The notes: a model not told the origin generated them from the letters alone. 64,000 bases of DNA from CALBPI01 sp039821605 (GCA_039821605.1 JBCBNV010000001.1:496001-560000), one strand, 5' to 3'. Shown: positions 51,174-59,694, counted from the stretch's first letter. Numbers and translations: made by a program.

Positions 51174-51201
51174 ATCTAAATGCAAATGAGAATGATTGTC
51201 A
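51174..51201 (-). promoter_or_regulatory. bfd promoter overlapped by a Fur box
   Basis: On the minus strand TTGACA (51201-51196), 17 bases, TTAGAT (51179-51174) form a promoter pointing at bfd. The Fur-type 7-1-7 repeat TGAGAAT-G-ATTGTCA (51187-51201, one mismatch between arms) covers the -35 box and the spacer, so iron-loaded Fur would block RNA polymerase. Confidence 0.75.
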
Positions 51202-51203
51202 AT

Positions 51204-51387
51204 ACCGTTCTCATCAAAACAGGGCGTCCGTCACATGACCGGGGTGGGAGGTGGCGTGGTGGCGCTGTCGCGACACGGAAACCTGCCAAGGAGTCGCTGC
51301 GAGCTGCGGAACCCGGCCTCACCCAAAGGAAGAATCCCGCAATGTGTCGTGCGCGAACCGAGCCGCGACTGCGCTGCCACAACCCCG
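51204..51387 (-). ncRNA. Unassigned Fur-controlled transcript region (candidate small RNA or long bfd leader)
   Basis: Between the two Fur boxes there are about 185 bases with no recognisable gene. A promoter at 51388-51416 would transcribe them leftward into bfd. Short open frames here have no good start signals and no family resemblance. No clear intrinsic terminator is seen, so either a small iron-responsive RNA ended by another means or an extended bfd leader is possible. The call rests on promoter position only. Confidence 0.25.
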
Positions 51388-51416
51388 ATACTATGCGAAA
51401 TGAGAATCATTCTCAA
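51388..51416 (-). promoter_or_regulatory. Strong Fur box on a leftward sigma-70 promoter
   Basis: TGAGAAT-C-ATTCTCA at 51401-51415 is a perfect 7-1-7 Fur inverted repeat. On the minus strand TTGAGA (51416-51411), 17 bases, TAGTAT (51393-51388) form a promoter whose -35 and spacer are covered by the box. The site could also affect rightward transcription of prsR, 150 bases away. Confidence 0.7.
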
Positions 51417-51565
51417 TAGCATTGATGCGAGAAATTCGAGATTTTCGAAAGGGTGATTCGGTCACACCCCGGGCTGTGATGCCGGTTCTGACGTGGCCCC
51501 AAGGACGTGGCAAACTCGCGAAGCGTGGCGCAGGGCTGCCGCGAAATCGCTGAAACAGGACAGTC
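51417..51565. other. Leader region of prsR, no gene seen
   Basis: About 150 bases between the Fur box and prsR. It should hold the prsR promoter, but no convincing -35/-10 or sigma-54 pair was found. AGGACAG before the ATG provides the ribosome-binding site. Confidence 0.4.
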
Positions 51566-52948
51566 ATGGCAGACGACAAACCGATCCTGCTGATCGTTGA
51601 GGACGACCCCGGGCTGCAGAGCCAGCTCAAATGGGTGTTTGAGGACTACCAGATCGTTCAGGCCACGACCCGCACCGAGGCGCTGGATGCGATCCGCCGC
51701 CACGAACCCGCTGTCGTGCTCCAGGACCTGGGCCTGCCGCCGGATGCTGAGGGCGTCACCGAAGGCCTGGCCTGTGTTGAGGAGACCCTGGCCATGGCGC
51801 CGCACACCAAGGTCATCGTGGTGACGGGCCACGGCGACAAAGACAACGCGTTGCGTGCGGTGGCGGCCGGTGCCTACGACTTCTATCAGAAGCCCGTCGA
51901 CACGGACGTACTCAATCTGCTCGTCGACCGCGCGGCGACGCTGGCCGCGCTCGAAGCCGAAAACCGCCGGCTGGCCGCATTGGGCGGGCACTCACCGCTC
52001 GATGGCATCGTGGCCGTGAGTCCCGCGATGCTCAAAGTCTGTCGCATGATCGAGAAGGTTGCGCCGACCGACGTGACGACGCTGCTGCTCGGCGAGTCGG
52101 GCACGGGCAAGGAGCTGTTATCGCGCGCGCTGCACGACCTGAGTCCCCGGAAGGACAAAGCATTCGTCGCCATCAACTGTGCTGCGATCCCCGAAAACCT
52201 GCTCGAGTCGGAGTTGTTCGGCTTCGAGAAGGGCGCCTTCACCGGCGCGAACAAGACCACACCCGGCAAGGTCGAGGTCGCCAGCGGCGGCACGCTGTTC
52301 CTCGATGAGATCGGCGACATGCCGTTGCCGTTGCAGGCCAAGCTGCTGCGATTCCTGCAGGAACGCGTGGTCGAGCGCATCGGCGGTCGCGTCGAGATTC
52401 CCGTGGACGTGCGCGTGGTTTGTGCGACAAACCAGAATCTGCAGAACCTCATCGCCGAAGGCGGTTTCCGCGAAGACCTGTACTACCGAATTTGCGAGAT
52501 CGAAATCGCCATTCCACCGCTTCGTGAGCGCGAGAACGGCGTGCTCATGCTGGCGCGCTCGCTGCTCGACAAGTACGCGAAGAAACAGGGCAAACCGTTG
52601 CGCGGCTTCAGCGATGACGCCCAGCGCGCCATGCTCGCGCACCGCTGGTCCGGCAACGTGCGCGAGCTTGAAAACAAGATCAAAGGTGCCGTGATCATGG
52701 CCGAAGGCCGGCAGGTCACGGCCGAGGATCTGGGTCTGGCCGACAGCGACTCGGTGCGGTCACTGAATCTGCGCGAAGTGCGTGATGCCGCGGAGCGCAA
52801 TGCGGTGCGCCAGGCCATGGTGCAGACGGCGGGGAACATCTCGCGCGCTGCGGCGGCATTGGGTGTGAGTCGGCCGACGCTCTACGACCTGCTCGAGCGT
52901 CACGGCATCGAATCTGCGGAGTTCTCCCGGGCCGCCAACGCGGACTGA
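51566..52948 (+). CDS. prsR: PEP-CTERM system sigma-54-dependent response regulator PrsR
   Basis: NtrC-type activator of 460 residues. The receiver domain (1-125) has the phospho-acceptor Asp54 in the distinctive VVLQDLGLPPDAEGVTEGL. The AAA+ domain has Walker A GESGTGKE (176-183), GAFTGA (223-228) for sigma-54 contact, and FREDLYYRICEIEIAIPPLRERENG. The Fis-type HTH is near the end (GNISRAAAALGVSRPTLYDLLERHGI). The receiver wording and YDFYQKPVD and SPLDGIVAVSPAMLKVCRMIEKVAPTD segments are those of the PrsR family that accompanies exosortase/PEP-CTERM systems. Its kinase PrsK is not in the window. The likely target in this window is the PEP-CTERM gene at 2704. Confidence 0.93.
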   Translation: MADDKPILLIVEDDPGLQSQLKWVFEDYQIVQATTRTEALDAIRRHEPAVVLQDLGLPPDAEGVTEGLACVEETLAMAPHTKVIVVTGHGDKDNALRAVAAGAYDFYQKPVDTDVLNLLVDRAATLAALEAENRRLAALGGHSPLDGIVAVSPAMLKVCRMIEKVAPTDVTTLLLGESGTGKELLSRALHDLSPRKDKAFVAINCAAIPENLLESELFGFEKGAFTGANKTTPGKVEVASGGTLFLDEIGDMPLPLQAKLLRFLQERVVERIGGRVEIPVDVRVVCATNQNLQNLIAEGGFREDLYYRICEIEIAIPPLRERENGVLMLARSLLDKYAKKQGKPLRGFSDDAQRAMLAHRWSGNVRELENKIKGAVIMAEGRQVTAEDLGLADSDSVRSLNLREVRDAAERNAVRQAMVQTAGNISRAAAALGVSRPTLYDLLERHGIESAEFSRAANAD

Positions 52949-52958
52949 TTCGACCCGA

Positions 52959-54320
52959 CTACGCTTCCTTGAACGTGTCGGGGTTCAGGTCGTGGCGTGC
53001 CAGCAACTTGTAGAAGTCCGTGCGGTTGCGCTTTGCCAGCCGCGCGGCCTGACTCACGTTGCCGCCCGTGATCTGCAGGATCTGCGAGAGGTAGTTGCGC
53101 GTGAACTCGTCACGCGCTTCGGAGAACGACGGCAGCTTGTCGCCATGCGCGCCCAGCGCGCTGCGCACGAGCTCGGCTGAAATCACAGGTGAGTTCGAGA
53201 GCGCCACGTTCTGGCGCACGACGTTGTAGAGCTGGCGGATGTTGCCGGGCCACTCGGCCATGACGAGCAGCTCGAGCGCCTCGGGCGCGTACACCTTGCG
53301 CTCCGCGTCACCCTGGTCGGTAAGCTGGCGCAGGAAGTGCGAGACGAGCAGCGGGATGTCCTCGCGGCGCTCGTCAAGCGGCGGCATCTCGATGTTGACC
53401 ACGTTGAGCCGGTAATAAAGATCTTCGCGGAACTGGCCCGAGGCCATCATCTCGCGCAGGTCGCGGTGCGTGGCTGACAACGTGCGCACGTCAACGGACA
53501 CCGACTCGGTGCTGCCCACGGGGCGCACCTGATTCTCCTGCAGTACACGTAACAGTTTGACCTGCAGACGCATGGGCATGTCGCCGATCTCGTCGAGCAG
53601 CAGTGTGCCGCCATCGGCCGCCTGGAACAGACCCTTGTGCGCCGTCGTGGCACCCGTGAAGGCCCCTTTGGCATGGCCGAACAGTTCGGACTCGAGCAGG
53701 TTTTCGGCCATGGCCGAGCAGTTGATCGCGACGAACGGCTTGTCGGCGCGCTTGCTCGCGCGGTGCACGGCGCGGGCGAGCAGCTCCTTGCCCGTGCCCG
53801 ACTCGCCCGTGATCAGCACACGCGCGTCGGTGTCGGCCACCATGCGGGCCTGATTCAGGCGATCGCGCATCGTGGCGTTACGCGTGATGATTTCGCTGGC
53901 CCAGTCTTCGGTGCTGGCCGAGGTGCCCGAATTCTTGAGCGCCTTCTCGACGTTGGCCAGCAGTTCTTCTTTCTCGATGGGCTTGGTCAGGAACCCGAAC
54001 GCGCCGCTCTTGGTGGCTTCGACGGCGTCGGGGATCGTGCCGTGCGCCGTCATGATGAGCACATTGAGGCCCGGTGTGCGGCTTTGCAGTTCCTGCAACA
54101 GCCCGATGCCATCCATCTTGTCCATGCGCAGGTCCGAGATGACGAGGTCGGGCTGAAAGCGGCCCAGCACCGCCAATGCCGCCACGGCGCTTTCGACAGC
54201 CTCGACGGTGTAGTTCTCGGCGCGCAGTCGAATACTCAGCAGGCGAAGCAGGCCCGGGTCGTCATCGACGAGCAGGATGCGGCCGCGCATCTTGCGGCCC
54301 AGGACAGTGCGTTCACTCAT
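52959..54320 (-). CDS. glrR: Sigma-54-dependent response regulator, GlrR/QseF type
   Basis: NtrC-like activator of 453 residues. A receiver domain (about 10-125, ILLVDDDPGLLRLLSIRL and the acceptor Asp in LVISDLRMDKMDG) is followed by an AAA+ domain with GESGTGKELLARAVH, GAFTGA and NVVNIEMPPLDERREDIP, and a Fis-type HTH (NVSQAARLAKRNRTDFYKLL). The gene order kinase-lipoprotein-regulator equals glrK-qseG-glrR of enterobacteria, where GlrR controls envelope-stress and small RNA genes. The start is uncertain: ATGs at 54323, 54320 and 54290 are possible. It converges with prsR with ten bases between the stops. Confidence 0.9.
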   Translation of the reverse strand: MSERTVLGRKMRGRILLVDDDPGLLRLLSIRLRAENYTVEAVESAVAALAVLGRFQPDLVISDLRMDKMDGIGLLQELQSRTPGLNVLIMTAHGTIPDAVEATKSGAFGFLTKPIEKEELLANVEKALKNSGTSASTEDWASEIITRNATMRDRLNQARMVADTDARVLITGESGTGKELLARAVHRASKRADKPFVAINCSAMAENLLESELFGHAKGAFTGATTAHKGLFQAADGGTLLLDEIGDMPMRLQVKLLRVLQENQVRPVGSTESVSVDVRTLSATHRDLREMMASGQFREDLYYRLNVVNIEMPPLDERREDIPLLVSHFLRQLTDQGDAERKVYAPEALELLVMAEWPGNIRQLYNVVRQNVALSNSPVISAELVRSALGAHGDKLPSFSEARDEFTRNYLSQILQITGGNVSQAARLAKRNRTDFYKLLARHDLNPDTFKEA

Positions 54321-54951
54321 CATTACGCGTCGCTTCTGTGGTCGGCACGACGGGATCGCCGTCGCGCTCGCGGATCGTACGTTCGATTTCCGTAATGGCC
54401 GCGAGTTTCTGTTCGGTTTCGGCCAGCGCGTCGCGCAGCCGCGTATTGTCGGCCTGCAGCAGCTCGAGCTGGGCCCGCGCCGCGGCAAGCTCGCGGGCGT
54501 TGCTCCGGTTTTCGGTGTTGCTGGCCTGGCGCGCCGTGCTTTCGGCCGACACGCGCGAGCGCAGCAGCGCGAGGTGCACGCTCGCGAGCAGTTGTTCATC
54601 TGTCAGCAACAGCTCAGGGCGTTGCAGCAGATCGGTCAGCATGCCATCGGCACGGGCCAGGTCCGTGTTGGCGTGTCCGGGGGTGGCCATGGCGAGACCC
54701 AGCCGCAGTGTGTTGGTTGTCGTCGGCGCGCGTTCGAAATCAAGTTCGAGTTCGCGCCAGGTCCGATCTGCAGCCGTCGGGTCGGGGCCCAGCAGCCGAT
54801 CCACGTCGGCGAGATAGATCTGCACCGTCGAGGGTTCCTGGCTGACGTCGGCATCGATGGACTCGCCGCTGCCCTCGAACAGGCCGCCTATCGAGCTGCA
54901 CCCGGAGAGCAGCAGCGCTGCCGCAACACACGTTGTTAGCCGGCTAGCCAC
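54313..54951 (-). CDS. qseG: QseG-like lipoprotein
   Basis: Lipoprotein of 212 residues with the lipobox LLLSGC near residue 19. The C-terminal half is a coiled coil (ARELAAARAQLELLQADN followed by TRLRDALAETEQKLAAI). Its identity as the QseG/YfhG counterpart rests on position between glrK and glrR and on the same lipoprotein plus helix plan; sequence similarity alone would not be enough. QseG interacts with the kinase at the membrane in E. coli. The start is a GTG at 54951 or TTG at 54972, both overlapping or abutting the kinase stop. It also overlaps the regulator start. Confidence 0.72.
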   Translation of the reverse strand: MASRLTTCVAAALLLSGCSSIGGLFEGSGESIDADVSQEPSTVQIYLADVDRLLGPDPTAADRTWRELELDFERAPTTTNTLRLGLAMATPGHANTDLARADGMLTDLLQRPELLLTDEQLLASVHLALLRSRVSAESTARQASNTENRSNARELAAARAQLELLQADNTRLRDALAETEQKLAAITEIERTIRERDGDPVVPTTEATRNDE

Positions 54952-56452
54952 TGGCCGCCTGCCGTGTCGCAAGCTCGGGCATTTCGGGCTGCGGAATCAG
55001 GATTCTGAAGTGCGCGCCTGTAAACACAACGGTGTCGCCTCGCCCCGTGCGAATCGCCTGTTGGTCGTCTGTGATGTCCACCACGCCATCATGGGCCTGA
55101 ACCGATTCCAGCACAACCGACAGCCCGATGCCCGTGCCGGCAACGAGGCCGCCCTGTTCCTGCTCGCCCTGGTAGAACGCATCAAAGACCTTCTTGCGCT
55201 CTCGCATGGGGATACCCGGACCCTGGTCGGCGACCTCGATCTGGAACTGTCCGTTGCCGTCCTTGATGCGCACCAGCAGGCAGCCGCCGCGTGGCGAGAA
55301 CTTGAGCGCGTTGGAAATGAGGTTGTCGAGTACGGTGCGGATCATCTCGCGGTCGGCGTGCACTGTAAGCGTGTCTATGTCGGCAAGCAGCCGGACGTTC
55401 TGGCCGCGCAGTGTGAGCGCATGGCTCTTGAGTACCGAGTTGACGACGTCGCCGATCGCGAACTCACTCAAGTTGAGTACTTCATTGCGGCTTTGCCAGG
55501 CCGAGAAGTTGAGCAGGTTTTCAATGAGCCGCTGCAATCGCAGACCGTTGTTGCGCAGGATGTCCGTGACCTCGACCTGCGGTTCGTCGAGCTCGCCGAC
55601 GGAGCCGTCAAGCAACAGTTCCGTACCCTCGCGGATGTTGGCCAGCGGGGTCTTGAGTTCGTGCGACATGTGGCGCAGGAAGCGGTTTTTTTCCTTCGCG
55701 AGCTCAAGCAGACGCCGTCGCAGCCATTCGAGCTGCCGGCCCAGTGAGACCAGGTCAGCGGGGCCATCCACTTCGATGTGACGCGAAAACTGTCCTTCGC
55801 CAAGCTGTCGGATGGCACGGTCGAGGGCTCGGATCGGTCGGCTCACTCGCCAGGTCACGAAGCCCATCGTCAGGACGCTGATGAGAATCAGGCTGCCGGC
55901 CTGCCAGGCGAGCGCCGTGCGTGTCGCGGCAGTGTCTTGCTGCAGCGCGGAGAGCTGCCTGTCGATGTCTGCGGTCAGCAGGCGGGACAACTCTTGTGCC
56001 GCGGCGATCGCTTGCGCAAAGCCGCCCGTTGCCGTTGCCGCGCTGCCGGGGTCCGCGGGCTGGCGTGTCAGGCCGATCATGAGTGTGGTCATGCGCGTTT
56101 CGATGACCGTGAGCAGTTCGAGCGCGTCTTCGTTGGTCGTGCGCTGCTGCAGTGCCGAAATTGCGACGCCTGCTTCGCCGGCATCTTCGCGCAGGAAGCC
56201 GATGAGCTCGGCGTCCTCGGACACGAGGTACTGACGCGCGACGCGTTCCATGATGCTGAGCTGCTCCTGCAGCTCGCGGCTGTTTTGCGTCGCTTCGATG
56301 CCGCGCACGATGAGCGATTCGCTGCGCGTGGTGAATCGGTCGAGTTGTAGCAGCGCCCACACAAGCGCCACGGACAGCGGCAGCATGATGCACGCGTAAC
56401 CGATCAACACGAGTGCGTTGATCGAGCGCGGTCTTGGCAGCCGAAAACCCAT
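54944..56452 (-). CDS. glrK: Sensor histidine kinase, GlrK/QseE type
   Basis: Membrane kinase of 502 residues. Helix 1 (LVLIGYACIMLPLSVALVWALL), a periplasmic four-helix sensor region (about 38-185), helix 2 (AGSLILISVLTMGFVTW) and a HAMP domain (205-255) come first. The HisKA domain follows with His264 in RHMSHELKTPLANIREG, then an HATPase domain with DNLISNALKFSP and DQGPGIPMRERKKVF. It is the second gene of the galE-glrK-qseG-glrR run, 14 bases after galE. The input signal in this organism is unknown. Confidence 0.9.
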   Translation of the reverse strand: MGFRLPRPRSINALVLIGYACIMLPLSVALVWALLQLDRFTTRSESLIVRGIEATQNSRELQEQLSIMERVARQYLVSEDAELIGFLREDAGEAGVAISALQQRTTNEDALELLTVIETRMTTLMIGLTRQPADPGSAATATGGFAQAIAAAQELSRLLTADIDRQLSALQQDTAATRTALAWQAGSLILISVLTMGFVTWRVSRPIRALDRAIRQLGEGQFSRHIEVDGPADLVSLGRQLEWLRRRLLELAKEKNRFLRHMSHELKTPLANIREGTELLLDGSVGELDEPQVEVTDILRNNGLRLQRLIENLLNFSAWQSRNEVLNLSEFAIGDVVNSVLKSHALTLRGQNVRLLADIDTLTVHADREMIRTVLDNLISNALKFSPRGGCLLVRIKDGNGQFQIEVADQGPGIPMRERKKVFDAFYQGEQEQGGLVAGTGIGLSVVLESVQAHDGVVDITDDQQAIRTGRGDTVVFTGAHFRILIPQPEMPELATRQAASG

Positions 56453-56466
56453 GCCGTCTCTTGCCC

Positions 56467-57480
56467 TCAGTCGCGCCAGTAGGCGCCCGGGTCGCGCGCC
56501 GCGATGCGGCGTTCCCAGTTGAGGCTCGACGTGACGATGGCATCGAGGTTGTCGAGCTGCGGTGACCAGCCGAGCACATCACGGATGCGCTCCGCCCGGG
56601 CCACGAGTGACGGTGGGTCACCGGCGCGTCGTGGCGCGTCCTCCACGGCCAGTGGCGCGCCGTGCGCGGCTTCCACGGCGGCGATGAGCTCGCGCACACT
56701 GTAGCCGTGACCGTAGCCACAATTGAGGGTGACCGACTCGCCGCCCGCACGCAGGTAGTCGAGCGCATCGAGATGCGCCGCTGCCAGGTCCTCGACGTGA
56801 ATATAGTCGCGCACACCAGTGCCATCGGGTGTGTCGAAATCGGTGCCAAAGACGTAGATCTGATCGCGACGGCCGGTGGCGACTTCGCAGGCCACTTTTG
56901 TGAGCAGGGTGGCACGCGGCGTCGACTGCCCGATGCGACCGCCCGGGTCGGAGCCCGCGACGTTGAAATACCGCAGCGCCACGTGACTGGGTCCGCCCGC
57001 GAACGCCAGGTCGCGGAGCATCCACTCCGTCATGAGTTTTGAGCTGCCGTAAGGGTTGATGGGGCGGGTCGCCGATTCTTCGCCGGCCACGCCGCCATCG
57101 GGATTGCCGTACACGGCGGCCGTCGACGAGAACACCACATGGCGCACGCCATGCGCCTGCGCCGCGTCCATCAGCGCGAGCGTGTTGGCGGTGTTGTTGC
57201 GGTAGTACTTGAGTGGATTCTCGACGGACTCGGGCACGACCGTGGCCGCCGCAAAGTGCATGATCGTGTCGATGCTGCTGCGCTCGAAGATCGCGTTGAG
57301 CGCTGCGGTGTCGCCCGTGTCGCCGATGACCAGTTCGCCATGCGTCACGGCGGCCTCGAATCCTGTCGACAGGTTGTCGAGGGTGATGGTCGGTTCGCCG
57401 CGTTCGCCGAGCCGGCGAACGACGTGGCTGCCGATGTAGCCAGCGCCGCCGGTAACTAGAATGCGCGCTTTTTTCGACAT
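56467..57480 (-). CDS. galE: UDP-glucose 4-epimerase
   Basis: Interconverts UDP-glucose and UDP-galactose for cell-surface polysaccharide. Extended SDR of 337 residues, the usual GalE length. NAD-binding motif ILVTGGAGYIGSHVV, the TLDNLSTG segment, SSTAAVYG with the catalytic Ser/Thr, Tyr144 and Lys148 in PYGSSK, and RYFNVAGSDP are all present. AGGAAA precedes the ATG. It is the promoter-proximal gene of an operon with glrK, qseG and glrR, which ties sugar-nucleotide supply to envelope signalling. Confidence 0.93.
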   Translation of the reverse strand: MSKKARILVTGGAGYIGSHVVRRLGERGEPTITLDNLSTGFEAAVTHGELVIGDTGDTAALNAIFERSSIDTIMHFAAATVVPESVENPLKYYRNNTANTLALMDAAQAHGVRHVVFSSTAAVYGNPDGGVAGEESATRPINPYGSSKLMTEWMLRDLAFAGGPSHVALRYFNVAGSDPGGRIGQSTPRATLLTKVACEVATGRRDQIYVFGTDFDTPDGTGVRDYIHVEDLAAAHLDALDYLRAGGESVTLNCGYGHGYSVRELIAAVEAAHGAPLAVEDAPRRAGDPPSLVARAERIRDVLGWSPQLDNLDAIVTSSLNWERRIAARDPGAYWRD

Positions 57481-57514
57481 GTATCGTTTCCTGCGCGCGA
57501 CAGAACCCGCGCGA

Positions 57515-57530
57515 CGCCTGAATTCAGGCG
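57515..57530. promoter_or_regulatory. Perfect palindrome upstream of galE
   Basis: CGCCTGAATTCAGGCG is a perfect 16-bp palindrome, 35 bases upstream of the galE start and between two divergent genes. It is a candidate operator for galE and its operon. No T-run follows, so it is not a terminator. The binding protein is unknown. Confidence 0.45.
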
Positions 57531-57568
57531 CAAGATAATAACAGCGTCAAGTCGAACAACCGTCTACC

Positions 57569-57588
57569 CAGTCGCAATTTTGCGACTG
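57569..57588. promoter_or_regulatory. Palindrome in the galE/metallopeptidase intergenic region
   Basis: Nine-base arms CAGTCGCAA and TTGCGACTG are separated by two T. It lies about 100 bases before the divergent lipoprotein gene. Four T after the right arm are too few for a convincing terminator, and no plus-strand gene precedes it, so an operator is more likely. Confidence 0.4.
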
Positions 57589-57691
57589 TTTTGTGGTCTA
57601 CGTCACTGGTTCAAGTATCCCGTGCGAGCTACCCTGTGCGCCATTAAGTCGGGTACCACACGGAGTAGCCGTCCGTAAGGAGACGTATCGC

Positions 57692-59683
57692 ATGTCATTT
57701 GCAACCCCCGTTCTTGCATTTCGGCAGCGTGTGCAACGCGCCGTCCTCGTCATCGCCGCAGCCACGCTGGCGGCCTGTGGCGGAGGTGGTGGTGGCAGCG
57801 CACCGCCGCCGCCGCCGAGCAACACCGCGCCATCGGTCAACGCTGGTGGCGACCAGAATGTCGAGCAGGACAGCTCGGTTACGCTGACCGGCTCCGCTAC
57901 CGATGACGGTGGCGCAGCAGGTCTGTCGTTCTCCTGGAGCCAAACGGGCGGACCGGCTGTCTCCATCGCGGGTGGTGATACGGCTACGGCGAGTTTCACG
58001 GCGCCGTCCACCGCCGACTTTGTGGTGTTGGAATTTCAGCTGACGGTCAGTGATGGTTCACTGAGCTCGAGCGACACAGTCGTCGTTACAGTCTTTAATG
58101 ACACGAGCACACCAACCGTACTCGGATCGGTCACCTATGAATTCGTGCCGGGTTCGGCTGCGGGTCTGAATTACAACGCCACGGAAACGCGCCCGGTTCG
58201 CGCAGCGACCGTGCAGGTCATCGACCAGGCCAACAGCACGGTGCTGGCCGAAGCCCTGCTCGATCAGCAAGGCCAGTTCTCTTTGGGCGTACCTGCAAAC
58301 ACCGACGTGTTCGTGCGCGTGCGCGCGGAGCTCAAACTTTCAGGACAGCCCGGCTGGGACGTCGAGGTTCGTGACAACACGTCGTCCACGAGCCTGCCGC
58401 TCAACGAGCGCCCGCTCTACGTGCTCGACGGTCAACCGTTCAATACAGGCACGGGGCCGCAGAACATTACGCTGGCTGCGCGCACGGGTTGGGGCGGCTC
58501 GAGTTACACAGGCATTCGCTCGGCGGCACCGTTTGCCATCCTCGACGCGATCTACAAGTCCATCGAGCTGGTACTGGCCGTTGATCCCGATGCTGAGTTC
58601 GCTCCACTCGACGCCTACTGGAGTGTGAACAATTCCACGGCGGGCACGACGGGCGGCAGCATCGAAACGGGTGAGATCGGTACCTCCTTCTACCGCGGCG
58701 ATCTCGACTCGCTGTTCCTGCTCGGCCAGGCCAACGACGACACCGAGGAATTTGACAGCCACGTCGTGACGCACGAGTGGGGCCATTACTTCGAAGACAA
58801 CTTCGCGCGCTCCGACAGCATTGGCGGCTCGCACTCGCTCAACCAGCGCCTCGACCCGCGCCTCGCGTTCGGCGAGGGCTGGGGCAACGCCGTCGCCGGC
58901 ATGATTCTGAACGACCCGCTGTACTACGACACCTCGGGCAATCAGCAGGATTCGGGCTTCAACTTCAGTGTCGACGACAACGCGGCAAGCGCCTCAAATC
59001 GCGGCTTCTACAGCGAGCGCAGCGTACAGGCCATTCTCTACGACCTGTTCGACGCGGCAGACGATACGGGCGATACCGTCAACATCGGCTTCAGCTCGAT
59101 CTACGAGGTGCTGGTCAACGAGCAGGCCAACGGCGTACCGTTCACGACCATTTATCCGTTCCTCGAAGGTGTTCGTAACCGGGAACCCGCGGCCGTGCCC
59201 GCCATCAATACCCTGGTGGCGCAACAGCGCATCAAATTTGACGCAGACGCTTACGGCACGGGTGAGACCGACGACGCGAGCGGTGGCGTCAACGTGCTGC
59301 CGATCTACACGGAAGTTAGCGTGGGCGGTCCGGCCGTGAACATCTGCTCGAGCAACCGCTACGACCCCAACGAGGACGGCAACAAACTGGGTATCCGGCG
59401 CTTCGCACGCTTCGACGTGCCGGCGGCGGGCAGCTACACGATCCAGGCCACCACGACCAACCCGCCGGCTTCGGGTCAGAGCGATCCCGACATTGCCGTG
59501 TTCCAGGTTGGCTTTATCGCGGCGGGCTTCAGCCCGGTGGCGGACAGTGAAACGCTGACGACGAACCTGGCGGCTGGTGAGCACGTGCTCGAGATCTACG
59601 AGTACTCGTATCTGCGCGGTGATGTACCCGCAATCAGCCAGCCCGACGACAACACCTGCTTCGATCTCACGATCAGCCCCTGA
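57692..59683 (+). CDS. Lipoprotein zincin-like metallopeptidase with an N-terminal Ig/PKD-like domain
   Basis: Surface or periplasmic lipoprotein of 663 residues. The lipobox LAAC is near residue 29, followed by a Gly/Ser/Pro linker. An Ig/PKD-like domain (about 40-135; APSVNAGGDQNVEQDSSVTL, then LSFSWSQTGGPAVSIAGG) precedes a carboxypeptidase-regulatory-like strand region (140-250). The enzymatic part has HEWGH at 361-365 (HExxH zinc motif) and a likely third ligand, Glu395, in FGEGWGNAV, a gluzincin-like arrangement. A C-terminal beta domain with two Cys completes the chain. The start is decided by TAAGGAG 9 bases before the ATG. No named family was recognised. A second lipoprotein gene follows after 11 bases. 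Confidence 0.75.
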   Translation: MSFATPVLAFRQRVQRAVLVIAAATLAACGGGGGGSAPPPPPSNTAPSVNAGGDQNVEQDSSVTLTGSATDDGGAAGLSFSWSQTGGPAVSIAGGDTATASFTAPSTADFVVLEFQLTVSDGSLSSSDTVVVTVFNDTSTPTVLGSVTYEFVPGSAAGLNYNATETRPVRAATVQVIDQANSTVLAEALLDQQGQFSLGVPANTDVFVRVRAELKLSGQPGWDVEVRDNTSSTSLPLNERPLYVLDGQPFNTGTGPQNITLAARTGWGGSSYTGIRSAAPFAILDAIYKSIELVLAVDPDAEFAPLDAYWSVNNSTAGTTGGSIETGEIGTSFYRGDLDSLFLLGQANDDTEEFDSHVVTHEWGHYFEDNFARSDSIGGSHSLNQRLDPRLAFGEGWGNAVAGMILNDPLYYDTSGNQQDSGFNFSVDDNAASASNRGFYSERSVQAILYDLFDAADDTGDTVNIGFSSIYEVLVNEQANGVPFTTIYPFLEGVRNREPAAVPAINTLVAQQRIKFDADAYGTGETDDASGGVNVLPIYTEVSVGGPAVNICSSNRYDPNEDGNKLGIRRFARFDVPAAGSYTIQATTTNPPASGQSDPDIAVFQVGFIAAGFSPVADSETLTTNLAAGEHVLEIYEYSYLRGDVPAISQPDDNTCFDLTISP

Positions 59684-59694
59684 CACAAGGCACC

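Noticed and set aside
50895..51179. Plus-strand 94-codon frame over bfd
   Set aside because: Antisense to bfd with its four conserved cysteines; no ribosome-binding site.
51196..51456. Short plus-strand frames between bfd and prsR as a small protein gene
   Set aside because: No family resemblance, they cross the second Fur box, and the start contexts are poor. The interval is treated as regulatory or noncoding.
57593..57691. Upstream start of the metallopeptidase-like gene
   Set aside because: It would place 33 residues before the lipoprotein signal; the ATG at 57692 has a strong TAAGGAG.
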